Shown here in pieces: positions 7,464-15,259 of a stretch of DNA of 35,509 bases; the stretch's first letter is position 1; every line of letters begins with the position of its first letter. Origin of the DNA: Flavobacteriaceae bacterium (GTDB lineage: Bacteria; Bacteroidota; Bacteroidia; Flavobacteriales; Flavobacteriaceae); contig JAKITD010000026.1 of NCBI GenBank assembly GCA_021648265.1, positions 1 to 35,509 of the forward strand, given 5' to 3'. Below the pieces are notes generated by a model that saw only the letters and a list, made by a program, of their open reading frames with translations, had not been told where the DNA came from and did not search any database. Both the position numbers and the translations under genes were made by a program.

Positions 7464-7558
7464 ACCATTTATTTGCCTTAAAAATTAATTTAGACAAAAG
7501 GGATAAAACCCCTTTTATCTCGATTAAAGTTAAAAATACCTTGCAGTTCATCGATAAA

Positions 7559-8305
7559 ATGAGTATAATTGCTATAAGAAAAACCAATATTGTGGACAAA
7601 ATAATTTTAAATTGTGCAATTGTAGATGACTCTACCTTGCAAAGACTATCTATAGTTAGACTAATAGATAATCATCCGTCTCTTAATCTTGTTGCTGAAT
7701 ATAATAATGCAATCGAAGCTAAAATTGGCTTGGCAACTACAGACATTGATTTAGTATTTTTAGATATTGAAATGCCTATCCTTTCTGGATTCGATTTACT
7801 AGATGATTTGACAATTAAACCACAAATTATTTTTGTTACTGGTAAAACTAAGTATGCTTTTAAAGCTTTTGATTACGATGCCGTAGATTATTTACGTAAA
7901 CCTATTTCAAAAGATCGTTTTTTAAATGCGGTACATAAAGCAATTAGTATTTTTAAAATGAAAAATGAAGATGGATTCGATGATGAAGACTTCATTTTTG
8001 TAAAAAGCAATCTAAAAAAGCGTAAAGTTTTTCTGAATGAATTAAAGTATATTGAAGCTCTTGGTGATTATGTAAAGTTAGTTACTGAAAATGATTCATT
8101 AGTTGTACTTTCAACCATGAAAGCTTTTGAGGCTTTACTTCCTGAAGATCGTTTTCTTAGAATCCATAAATCATATATCGTAAATCTTGATAAGGTGGAG
8201 CGTTATAATAGTAAAGTAATTGAATTGGAAAACCAACAGCTTCCATTAAGTAGAAATAGAAAAACCCAATTGGTTGAAGCACTTACCGCTTCGATGAATC
8301 GTTAG
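7559..8305 (+). CDS. LytTR-family response regulator
   Basis: A 248-residue two-component regulator with an N-terminal receiver domain (about 15-130). It has acidic residues Asp23/Asp24, phospho-acceptor Asp69 in LVFLDIEMP, Thr94 and Lys114 in YLRKPISK. The C-terminal LytTR DNA-binding domain (about 142-245) includes FIFVKSNLKKRKV, DYVKLVTEN, FLRIHKSYIVNLDKVERYN and LPLSRNRKTQL. The ATG at 7559 is preferred over an in-frame TTG at 7541. No histidine kinase lies next to it. An inverted repeat AAAAGGG/CCCTTTT at 7496-7516 precedes it and could be an operator or a small terminator. Its last four bases overlap the convergent priA stop. Confidence 0.93.
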   Translation: MSIIAIRKTNIVDKIILNCAIVDDSTLQRLSIVRLIDNHPSLNLVAEYNNAIEAKIGLATTDIDLVFLDIEMPILSGFDLLDDLTIKPQIIFVTGKTKYAFKAFDYDAVDYLRKPISKDRFLNAVHKAISIFKMKNEDGFDDEDFIFVKSNLKKRKVFLNELKYIEALGDYVKLVTENDSLVVLSTMKAFEALLPEDRFLRIHKSYIVNLDKVERYNSKVIELENQQLPLSRNRKTQLVEALTASMNR

Positions 8306-10752
8306 TAATTATCTACATCTATTAGCACTCTTACACTTGAGAATTCTTTTATTGAATTAAAACTTCTTACAATATGATTGATGTATTCCTTTGTTTTAGG
8401 AATGGATTGTCCTATAGGAATTTTTACCAAAACATTGGATATAAATAAATTTCTAATTCTTCCAACTGCTGGTGCTTCTGGTCCCAAAACATTTCTTTTT
8501 AACTTTACTTTTAAAGCTTGGCTAAACCAAATGGAGGCTTTTTCCATTTTCTGAAAACTTCGTTCTTTAAAAGTAATTTTAATCATTCTAAAATGTGGTG
8601 GGTATTTAAATTGATGTCTTTCTTCTAATTGCTGTCCGTACATTTCCTCATAACTATTAGTACTTACCTGCTGTAAAATTTGATGGTGCGGGTTATAGGT
8701 CTGAATAATTACCTTACCTTGTTTTTTAGTACGTCCTGCTCTTCCTGCTACTTGCTGCAACAATTGAAAACTACGTTCGTGAGCTCTAAAGTCTGGAAAA
8801 TTAAGTAAATTATCCGCATTCATTACTCCTACCAAACTAATATTTCTGAAATCCAATCCTTTTGCCAACATTTGTGTTCCTACTAAAATATCGATTTCTT
8901 CATTTTCTAAGGCCTCGATTATTTTTGCATGTGCGTGTTTTCGTTTGGTGGTATCCTGATCCATTCTCGCTATTCGAAAATCTGGAAATAATTCTTTTAA
9001 TTCTACTTCAATTTGCTCGGTTCCGAAGCCTTTATTATCTAGTGTTTCACTTCCGCAAGCCAAACAGGAAACTTGCATAGGGATTGTATGCCCACAATAA
9101 TGACAACGCAATTGGTTTTTATATTGATGAAAAGTCAAGCTCACATCACAATTAGGACATTGTGGTGAAGTTCCGCAAGTAGTACATTCAACCACCGGTG
9201 AAAATCCTCTTCTATTCTGAAAAATAATTACTTGTTCTTTATTTTTTAATGAAAGATTAATTTCTTCTAATAAACGGTCACTAAAATGACCCGTCATTAA
9301 TTTTTTCTTGTATTTCTCTTTTATATCTACCAACTCTATTGCTGGCATTTGAACATTTCCGAAGCGTTTTTTTAAAACAACCAATCCGTAGCGGTTATTT
9401 TTGGCATTGTGATAACTCTCTAAGGAAGGAGTTGCAGAACCCATTAATACTTTTGCATCATGAATTTTCGCCAAAACTACCGAGCTGTCTCTTCCATTAT
9501 AACGTGGAGATGGAGCAAATTGTTTAAATGAAGGTTCGTGTTCTTCATCCACAATTACCAATCCTAAATTTGAAAAAGGTAAGAAAAGAGAAGATCTTGC
9601 TCCAATAATTAATTGTGCTTTGGGTTTATTTTCTAACACATTTCGCCAAACCTCTACCCGTTCATTTACTGAAAACCTGGAATGAAATACAGTTATTTTC
9701 TCACCAAAATACTCTTGCAATCTTGTTATTAATTGCGTGGTTAATGCAATTTCGGGAAGCATATAAAGCACTTGTTTTCCTTGTGAGATTGCTTCTTCAA
9801 TTAACTGTACATAAATCTCTGTTTTACCACTGGAAGTAACTCCGTGTAATAAACAGACTTCTTTTGTTTCAAACGATTTCTTTATTTCGATTAAAGCGTT
9901 TTCTTGAGCTTCATTTAATTTTTTAATTCCAACAGAATCCTTTCCTTCAAATTCAATTCTATCTTTCTGAATAAAATATTCTTCTAAAATACCTTTATCT
10001 ATCAATGTTTTAATTACCACTGAAGTAGTTTCACTTTTCTTTTGAAGTAGTAGTGATTCAATTGGTGATTTTTCTTGAGCTGAAAGCATAAACAAAGTCA
10101 TTATCACATGCTTTTGTTTGGGTGCTCTTGATAATGTATCTAGTATGTTTTTTAAATTTTCTTCAGAAGAATATGCCGCAGATAATCTTACATACCGTTT
10201 TACTTTTGGGCTGTATTTTTCATAAACTTCTTCCTGTACTCCTATAATTCCTCTTTCAACTAATTTCTGAATAACACCTACTACATTTTTACGATCTAGT
10301 ATGTTTCTAATGTCATTAATATGAATTGAAGATTGATGTTGTAAGGCTTCGTAAACCAAATATTCATCATCACTAAAATTAGATTCATCTTGAACTTCTT
10401 TAGATAAAAGAACGATAATTGTTTCACTTTCTAATAAAAATGCATTAGGTAAAGCGGCTTTAATTACCTCGCCCAAAGTACACATATAATAACTTGCAAT
10501 CCATTGCCAATGCTTTAATTGGCGACTTGTAATAACAGGAGTTTCATCTAGAATCTGGTCGATAGATTTTGTTTCATAACCCTGAGGTGCTTCTTGGTGA
10601 ATAGCAAATACAATTCCGGTGTAAATTTTCGACTTCCCAAAAGGAACAGCAACACGCATTCCTTGTTTTAAAAAGTATGCTTCATCCTTATTTACACTAT
10701 AAGTAAAGGTTTGTTTTAAAGGGATTGGAAGTATGACGTCTATAAAATACAC
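8302..10752 (-). CDS. priA: Primosomal protein N' (replication restart helicase PriA)
   Basis: PriA recognises stalled forks and D-loops, unwinds DNA 3' to 5' and loads the replisome. The 816 residues comprise an N-terminal 3'-DNA-binding domain (1-100), a helicase core with Walker A GVTSSGKTE (about 304-311) and DEEH box (402-405), and a zinc-binding insertion between helicase motifs. That insertion has eight Cys in four CxxC-like pairs: CTTC/CPNC/CHYC/CLAC. Motif VI is AGRAGR. It is the distal gene of nadC-yihY-priA, 5 bp after the yihY stop. The stop overlaps the LytTR regulator stop on the other strand (8302-8305). Confidence 0.97.
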   Translation of the reverse strand: MYFIDVILPIPLKQTFTYSVNKDEAYFLKQGMRVAVPFGKSKIYTGIVFAIHQEAPQGYETKSIDQILDETPVITSRQLKHWQWIASYYMCTLGEVIKAALPNAFLLESETIIVLLSKEVQDESNFSDDEYLVYEALQHQSSIHINDIRNILDRKNVVGVIQKLVERGIIGVQEEVYEKYSPKVKRYVRLSAAYSSEENLKNILDTLSRAPKQKHVIMTLFMLSAQEKSPIESLLLQKKSETTSVVIKTLIDKGILEEYFIQKDRIEFEGKDSVGIKKLNEAQENALIEIKKSFETKEVCLLHGVTSSGKTEIYVQLIEEAISQGKQVLYMLPEIALTTQLITRLQEYFGEKITVFHSRFSVNERVEVWRNVLENKPKAQLIIGARSSLFLPFSNLGLVIVDEEHEPSFKQFAPSPRYNGRDSSVVLAKIHDAKVLMGSATPSLESYHNAKNNRYGLVVLKKRFGNVQMPAIELVDIKEKYKKKLMTGHFSDRLLEEINLSLKNKEQVIIFQNRRGFSPVVECTTCGTSPQCPNCDVSLTFHQYKNQLRCHYCGHTIPMQVSCLACGSETLDNKGFGTEQIEVELKELFPDFRIARMDQDTTKRKHAHAKIIEALENEEIDILVGTQMLAKGLDFRNISLVGVMNADNLLNFPDFRAHERSFQLLQQVAGRAGRTKKQGKVIIQTYNPHHQILQQVSTNSYEEMYGQQLEERHQFKYPPHFRMIKITFKERSFQKMEKASIWFSQALKVKLKRNVLGPEAPAVGRIRNLFISNVLVKIPIGQSIPKTKEYINHIVRSFNSIKEFSSVRVLIDVDNY

Positions 10753-10757
10753 AGTAA

Positions 10758-11660
10758 TTATTTTTGATTCCGAAGAGATTGTAAGGTAGCGTTTAACTCA
10801 AAACCTAAGAGTAGTAAATTGGAGTTAATCCAGATGTAAAGCATCATAATCAGTAAAGCTCCAATAGATCCATATAACTCGTTATAATTGGAGAAATTGT
10901 TGATATAAACTCCAAAAATATAGGTTGTAAGTATATATGAAAGGGTTGTTACTAATGAACCTATCGAGAAAAAACGAAATTTTTTACCTTCTTTAATACC
11001 AAAGTAATATAATGTCGCGATAACTAAATAAATAAGAAAAATAAAAATTGAGTACTGCAATATATTTATCTCCCCTAAATATTGCTTGCTATAAACCAAA
11101 AGAGTTATAGCGAAAAGTAATAAAATTGCTAATGATATAGACACTCCTAATGCTACAAAATATTGTTTAAAAAAAGTACGGTTAATTTTTACATGGTATG
11201 AATATTCAAAACCACTAAAAATTGCATTCACGCCATTGGTCATTAAAAATATGGTTAAGAAAAAAACGAATGAAAGCAATCCACCGCGAGGGTTTTCAGA
11301 AATATCTCGAATAACAGGTAGAAAAAACTCAGTGGTATGTGGAGGTAATATTTCCTCAACAAATGCTATAAAGTGATAAGGTTCTATTGGTAAATATGGA
11401 ATTAAGTTCAGTAAAAATAATAAAAACGGAAACAGCGCCATAAAAAAACTAAAGGCGATAGATCCTGCCCTTGATGAAAAGGTTCCTTCAATAATTCCAA
11501 AAACATAGGTGTAAATTAAATCCCATAAAGTCAAACCCTCAAATCGTGGAAGCCTTATTTTTTTAGGAATAATTACCAAATACCTAATTATTGGAATCTT
11601 TAATATTGTAGCTACAACTTGTTCTTTTATTAAGATTTCTTTTTCTAATTGATCGCTCAT
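10758..11660 (-). CDS. YihY/BrkB-family inner-membrane protein
   Basis: A 300-residue polytopic membrane protein with about six TM segments, of the YihY/virulence factor BrkB family (once mis-assigned as RNase BN). Family landmarks visible here are the entry FSSRAGSIAFSFFMALFPFLLFLLNLIPYLP, the central NGVNAIFSGFEYSYHVK and the closing YGSIGALLIMMLYIWINSNLLLLGFELNA. The molecular function is not established, though a transporter role is often suspected. Its ATG overlaps the nadC stop by 4 bp (11657-11660), and priA follows 5 bp after its own stop, indicating one transcript. Confidence 0.92.
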   Translation of the reverse strand: MSDQLEKEILIKEQVVATILKIPIIRYLVIIPKKIRLPRFEGLTLWDLIYTYVFGIIEGTFSSRAGSIAFSFFMALFPFLLFLLNLIPYLPIEPYHFIAFVEEILPPHTTEFFLPVIRDISENPRGGLLSFVFFLTIFLMTNGVNAIFSGFEYSYHVKINRTFFKQYFVALGVSISLAILLLFAITLLVYSKQYLGEINILQYSIFIFLIYLVIATLYYFGIKEGKKFRFFSIGSLVTTLSYILTTYIFGVYINNFSNYNELYGSIGALLIMMLYIWINSNLLLLGFELNATLQSLRNQK

Positions 11661-12514
11661 AAAGCTTTCAAACTTAAGTCCATATTATATACAGAATGAG
11701 TAATCGCACCACTAGAAATAAAATCTACGCCACAATCTGCATATTTCCTTGCAGTTTCTAAGGTTATTCCTCCACTTGATTCGGTTAAACAAGTATCCCC
11801 AATCATCGCAACCGCTTTACGAGTATCTTCGTAATTAAAATTATCGATTAATATTCTGTAAATTCCTTCCGATTTTAATATTTCTTCAATTTCTTGAAGG
11901 TTTCTTGCTTCAACTATAATTTTTAATATAAAGTGATTTTCTTTTAAATATTGTTTGGTTTGATTGATTGCTTTAGTTATTCCGCCACAAAAATCAATAT
12001 GATTGTCTTTTAACATAATCATATCATACAAAGCAAAGCGATGATTTTCACCTCCTCCAATTTTTACCGCCCATTTTTCTAAAGCTCGAATTCCGGGGGT
12101 TGTTTTACGAGTGTCTAAAATTTTTGTTTTGGTTCCTTCCAATAAATCAACAAACTTTTTTGTTTTGGTAGCAATAGCACTCATACGTTGCATTGCATTT
12201 AATATTAAACGTTCGGATTTTAATATAGATTGTGAATTTCCTGAAACATAAAAGCAAATATCACCATACTTCACTTCGCTCCCGTCTTCTATTAATGTTT
12301 CAACCTTTAAACCTGGATCTACATAATCAAATACTCGTTTTGCAAAGTCGATTCCTGCAATAATTCCATCTTCTTTTACCAATAGCTTTGCTTTACCTTG
12401 GGCATCATACGGAATACAAGCTAAGGAACTGTGATCGCCATCACCAACATCTTCTCTAATAGCATTGACTATTATTAAGTCTATTTCTTTATTAAACTTT
12501 GCTTTTGAAATCAT
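11657..12514 (-). CDS. nadC: Nicotinate-nucleotide pyrophosphorylase (carboxylating)
   Basis: Quinolinate phosphoribosyltransferase of de novo NAD synthesis: quinolinate + PRPP gives nicotinate mononucleotide, CO2 and PPi. It has 285 residues, the normal length. Signature elements are EDVGDGDHSS, the PRPP/quinolinate loop LDTRKTTPGIRALEKWAVKIGGGENHRFALYD, MIMLKDNH, the acidic IIVEARN strand, and ESSGGITLETARKYADCGVDFISSGAITHS at the end of the barrel. It is the first gene of nadC-yihY-priA. A TATTTTTG -7 box lies 17 bp before its start. nadA and nadB are not in the window. Confidence 0.96.
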   Translation of the reverse strand: MISKAKFNKEIDLIIVNAIREDVGDGDHSSLACIPYDAQGKAKLLVKEDGIIAGIDFAKRVFDYVDPGLKVETLIEDGSEVKYGDICFYVSGNSQSILKSERLILNAMQRMSAIATKTKKFVDLLEGTKTKILDTRKTTPGIRALEKWAVKIGGGENHRFALYDMIMLKDNHIDFCGGITKAINQTKQYLKENHFILKIIVEARNLQEIEEILKSEGIYRILIDNFNYEDTRKAVAMIGDTCLTESSGGITLETARKYADCGVDFISSGAITHSVYNMDLSLKAL

Positions 12515-12530
12515 GACAGATGGTTTTAAA

Positions 12531-12538
12531 CAAAAATA
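12531..12538 (-). promoter_or_regulatory. Probable nadC -7 element
   Basis: TATTTTTG on the minus strand fits TAnnTTTG and lies 17 bp upstream of the nadC ATG. A matching -33 TTG is not evident at the right spacing, so support is partial. Confidence 0.4.
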
Positions 12539-12581
12539 CTAAAAGAAGTTGAAAAAGGGATTAGTTATTTTGCTTTCTAAT

Positions 12582-12610
12582 TTGGAGGTTCGTTTTAATT
12601 TGTATTTTTG
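12582..12610 (+). promoter_or_regulatory. rlmH promoter
   Basis: TTG at 12582-12584, an 18-bp spacer and TATTTTTG at 12603-12610 fit the Bacteroidetes sigma-A consensus. The start would be near 12617, giving a leader of about 80 nt that contains the hairpin at 12657-12679. Confidence 0.6.
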
Positions 12611-12656
12611 GATCTTAATAATAAAATTTCTGATTTAGTAGGAATTAAAAAAATAC

Positions 12657-12689
12657 CCGCTGAAGTTTATATTGAGCGGAGTCGAAATG
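12657..12689 (+). repeat. Hairpin with TTGAGCGGAGTCGAAA word in the rlmH leader
   Basis: CCGCTGAA-GTTTATA-TTGAGCGG forms a stem with one mismatch, followed by AGTCGAAATG. The word GAGCGGAGTCGAA resembles half of a dispersed palindromic repeat common in flavobacterial spacers (recall, not searched). It lies inside the transcribed leader and just before an in-frame ATG (12687) upstream of the chosen rlmH start. Confidence 0.45.
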
Positions 12690-12698
12690 CAGGCATTT

Positions 12699-13172
12699 AT
12701 GAAAATAAAACTACTAGCCATTGGCAAAACGGATTCAAAACATCTTCAACAACTAATTGAAGAATACACCAAGCGTCTTGGTTTTTATGTTTCGTTTAAT
12801 TTGGAAATTATTCCTGATATTAAAAACTCCAAAAACTTATCGGAAGCCCAACAGAAAAAAGCAGAAGGTGACGAAATTTTAAAACGAATTGACAAGCCTG
12901 ATACTTTGATTTTACTGGATGAAAACGGAAAAACTTATAGTTCAGTTCAATTTTCAGAATACCTTCAGAAAAAAATGAACAGCGGATTAAAAACCTTAGT
13001 ATTTGTAATTGGTGGTCCTTATGGTTTTAGCGATGAAATTTACAAAAGAGCTAACGGAAAAGTATCACTTTCTACGATGACTTTCTCACACCAAATGGTA
13101 CGTTTATTCTTTATTGAGCAGCTGTACCGAGGCTTTACCATTTTACGAAACGAGCCTTATCATCATCGGTAA
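12699..13172 (+). CDS. rlmH: 23S rRNA (pseudouridine(1915)-N(3))-methyltransferase RlmH
   Basis: SPOUT-class methyltransferase that adds the N3-methyl to pseudouridine 1915 of 23S rRNA helix 69, using SAM. The start at 12699 gives MKIKLLAIGKT and 157 residues, the standard length. The earlier in-frame TTG (12672) and ATG (12687) would add family-foreign residues taken from the repeat. Conserved elements: KLLAIGK at the N-terminus, LILLDENGKTYSSVQFSEYL, the knot motif FVIGGPYGFSDEIY, and the C-terminal SLSTMTFSHQMVRLFFIEQLYRGFTILRNEPYHH, with the catalytic-region YHH end. Its stop abuts the convergent ferritin stop with no gap. Confidence 0.97.
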   Translation: MKIKLLAIGKTDSKHLQQLIEEYTKRLGFYVSFNLEIIPDIKNSKNLSEAQQKKAEGDEILKRIDKPDTLILLDENGKTYSSVQFSEYLQKKMNSGLKTLVFVIGGPYGFSDEIYKRANGKVSLSTMTFSHQMVRLFFIEQLYRGFTILRNEPYHHR

Positions 13173-13679
13173 TTATTCCATTGGTTTTTGAGCAATCATA
13201 GCACGAACATCTTTATCAAATAGATAGAATCCACTTTTATCGTCGCCTATTAGATTGATTTTATCTAAGATATTTCTTGCGGTTGCTTCTTCTTCTATTT
13301 GTTCTGCAACATACCATTGTAAAAAATTATGTGTTGCAAAATCTTTTTCATCAAAAGTAATTGACACCAAGTCATTGATAGATTCTGAAACAAATATCTC
13401 GTGTTTTAACACTTTTTCAAACATCGCTTTTGGTGAAGTAAAATCTGAAGGAGGTTTACTTAATTCTGAAACAACAGCTGATCCTCCCCGTTCTATTAAA
13501 TAGCGTAATAAACGAAGCATATGTTCGCGTTCTTCATCTGCTTGTGCAAACATAAACTCGGCAACCCCTTCAAAGCCTTTAGATTCTGCCCAACAAGCCA
13601 TTGATAAATATATTTGAGAAGATTCTGCTTCAATTCTAATTTGCTTATTCAACGCATTTTCAATATTTTCTGACATCAT
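13173..13679 (-). CDS. Ferritin (non-haem, FtnA type)
   Basis: Cytoplasmic iron-storage protein that oxidises Fe(II) and forms a 24-subunit cage. The 168-residue four-helix bundle carries ferroxidase ligands at the positions known from FtnA: Glu17 in RIEAESSQIY, Glu50 and His53 in ADEEREHM, a Glu near 94 in HEIFVSES, and the QWYVAEQIEEE segment in helix D. A TAATTTTG -7-like box lies 24 bp upstream (13703-13710), so it is probably transcribed on its own. No Fur box was recognised. Confidence 0.95.
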   Translation of the reverse strand: MMSENIENALNKQIRIEAESSQIYLSMACWAESKGFEGVAEFMFAQADEEREHMLRLLRYLIERGGSAVVSELSKPPSDFTSPKAMFEKVLKHEIFVSESINDLVSITFDEKDFATHNFLQWYVAEQIEEEATARNILDKINLIGDDKSGFYLFDKDVRAMIAQKPME

Positions 13680-13723
13680 AACTTTAGCTTTTTAATGAAT
13701 TACAAAATTACGAAATCACTTTT

Positions 13724-15253
13724 TTAATTTACTATAATTTTCACATTATAAGTTGTTTCAGAATCAGTAATATTCAGAAAATAAATACCCGTGTTTAAAT
13801 GGTGATTTATTGAAATTTCATCAGATAGATTCTGAAGTCTTTCTGAAATTATTTGCTGACCTGAAGTATTAAAAACCGAATATTTTACATTATTATACGA
13901 ATGTGCAGAATTTAATTTTAGTCGAATTTGTTCTCCAACTGGATTTTTCATTAAAGCATATTTAGTTGAAAAATTGTTTTCAGAAACACCTAAGATTGGA
14001 TTCTTAAAAACCCTTACATGACCTGAATCTATCCCATTTCCATCATTTTTAGGCGCACCAATTGCCACTACAGAACCATCGGAACTCAAACTAACTGACC
14101 AACCACCAGACGCATCACCAGCAGCCTCGCCATTAATATCTTCTCCTATTTGTATCCAAATTTCGTTTTGGTTTTGGTAAATACGAGTATGACCAGAATC
14201 AATACCGTTTCCATCGTTCCAAAAAGCCCCAATTGCCACCATCAAACCATCAGAACTTAAACTTACAGAGTTTCCAAAATTATCTCCTGAAGCCTCGCCA
14301 TCAATATCTGTTCCTATTTGCGTCCATATTTCGTTTTGATTCTTGTAAATACGAACATGACCCGAATTTATACCATTTCCATCATTCCAAAAAGCCCCAA
14401 TTGCTACTACTGAACCATCGGAACTTAAACTTACAGATCTACCTGACCTGTCCCCTGCATCTTCTCCATCAATATCTTGTCCAATTTGTGTCCATACTCC
14501 GCTTTGGTTATGGTAAACACGCACATGACCTGATTCAGTTCCATTTCCGTCATTCCTTCTAGCACCGATTGCTACTACAGAACCATTTGAATTTAAACTT
14601 ACTGACCCAGAAAAATCTCCTGAAGTTTCTCCGTCAATATCTGTTCCAAACTGGGTCCAAATTTCGTTTTGGTTTTGATAAATACGAACATGTCCTGCAT
14701 CAATTCCATTTCCATCATTATAACTAGCTCCAATTGCAACGACTAATCCATCAGAACTTAAACTTACAGACCAGCCAAACCAGTCACCAGAAGATTCTCC
14801 TTCTATATCTTGTCCAATTTGTGTCCATACTCCGCTTTGAATTCGATAAATGCGAACATGACCGTTTCCGTTATTGTAAGGTGCACCTATTGCCAAAACT
14901 AATCCATTGGAACTTAAACTGATTGAATAGCCAAATTCATCATTCTCAGCTTCTCCATCAATATCTTGTCCTAATTGCGTCCATATTCCATTTTGGTTTT
15001 GGTAAATACGAACATGACCTGAATTATTACCATTTCCATCATTATAACGAGCACCTACTGCCATAATAGAGCCATCAGAACTTAAACTTACAGACCAACC
15101 AGATTGATCATTCATGGTTTCTCCGTCAATATCTTCTCCTATTTGTGTCCAATTTTGTGCAATTAAATTGTTTATCGCAAATAGAATTATAAAAATAAGT
15201 GCAATTTTTTTGTTCAAAATGTGTTTTTTTTTATCCTTATTTTTAAGATGCAA
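13724..15253 (-). CDS. Secreted beta-propeller-like repeat protein with T9SS type A sorting domain
   Basis: A 509-residue exported protein. It has a signal peptide with a long basic n-region (MHLKNKDKKKHILNKK then IALIFIILFAINNLIAQ). Seven tandem repeats of about 56 residues follow, each of the form WTQIGxDIDGExxGDxxGxSVSLSSDGSVVAIGAxxNDGNGxxSGHVRIYxNQ; repeat 2 is a few residues shorter. Seven units of this kind (FG-GAP/integrin-alpha-like) should close into a seven-bladed propeller. The C-terminal 85 residues (from GVSENNFSTKY) form a T9SS type A sorting domain that directs secretion across the outer membrane. The function is unknown; binding or adhesion is plausible. It starts 6 bp after the stop of the hydrolase-like gene and shares its sorting tail almost exactly. 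Confidence 0.85.
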   Translation of the reverse strand: MHLKNKDKKKHILNKKIALIFIILFAINNLIAQNWTQIGEDIDGETMNDQSGWSVSLSSDGSIMAVGARYNDGNGNNSGHVRIYQNQNGIWTQLGQDIDGEAENDEFGYSISLSSNGLVLAIGAPYNNGNGHVRIYRIQSGVWTQIGQDIEGESSGDWFGWSVSLSSDGLVVAIGASYNDGNGIDAGHVRIYQNQNEIWTQFGTDIDGETSGDFSGSVSLNSNGSVVAIGARRNDGNGTESGHVRVYHNQSGVWTQIGQDIDGEDAGDRSGRSVSLSSDGSVVAIGAFWNDGNGINSGHVRIYKNQNEIWTQIGTDIDGEASGDNFGNSVSLSSDGLMVAIGAFWNDGNGIDSGHTRIYQNQNEIWIQIGEDINGEAAGDASGGWSVSLSSDGSVVAIGAPKNDGNGIDSGHVRVFKNPILGVSENNFSTKYALMKNPVGEQIRLKLNSAHSYNNVKYSVFNTSGQQIISERLQNLSDEISINHHLNTGIYFLNITDSETTYNVKIIVN

Positions 15254-15259
15254 ATAATA

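Noticed and set aside
7541-7558. TTG start for the LytTR regulator
   Set aside because: It overlaps the possible promoter; the ATG at 7559 is nearer to the receiver domain and a usual start.
12672-12698. Upstream TTG/ATG starts for rlmH
   Set aside because: They add residues encoded by the TTGAGCGGAGTCGAAA repeat; RlmH proteins begin MKIKLLAIGK and have about 157 residues.
14233-14922. Plus-strand frames inside the propeller-repeat gene
   Set aside because: Antisense shadows that repeat only because the real gene repeats.
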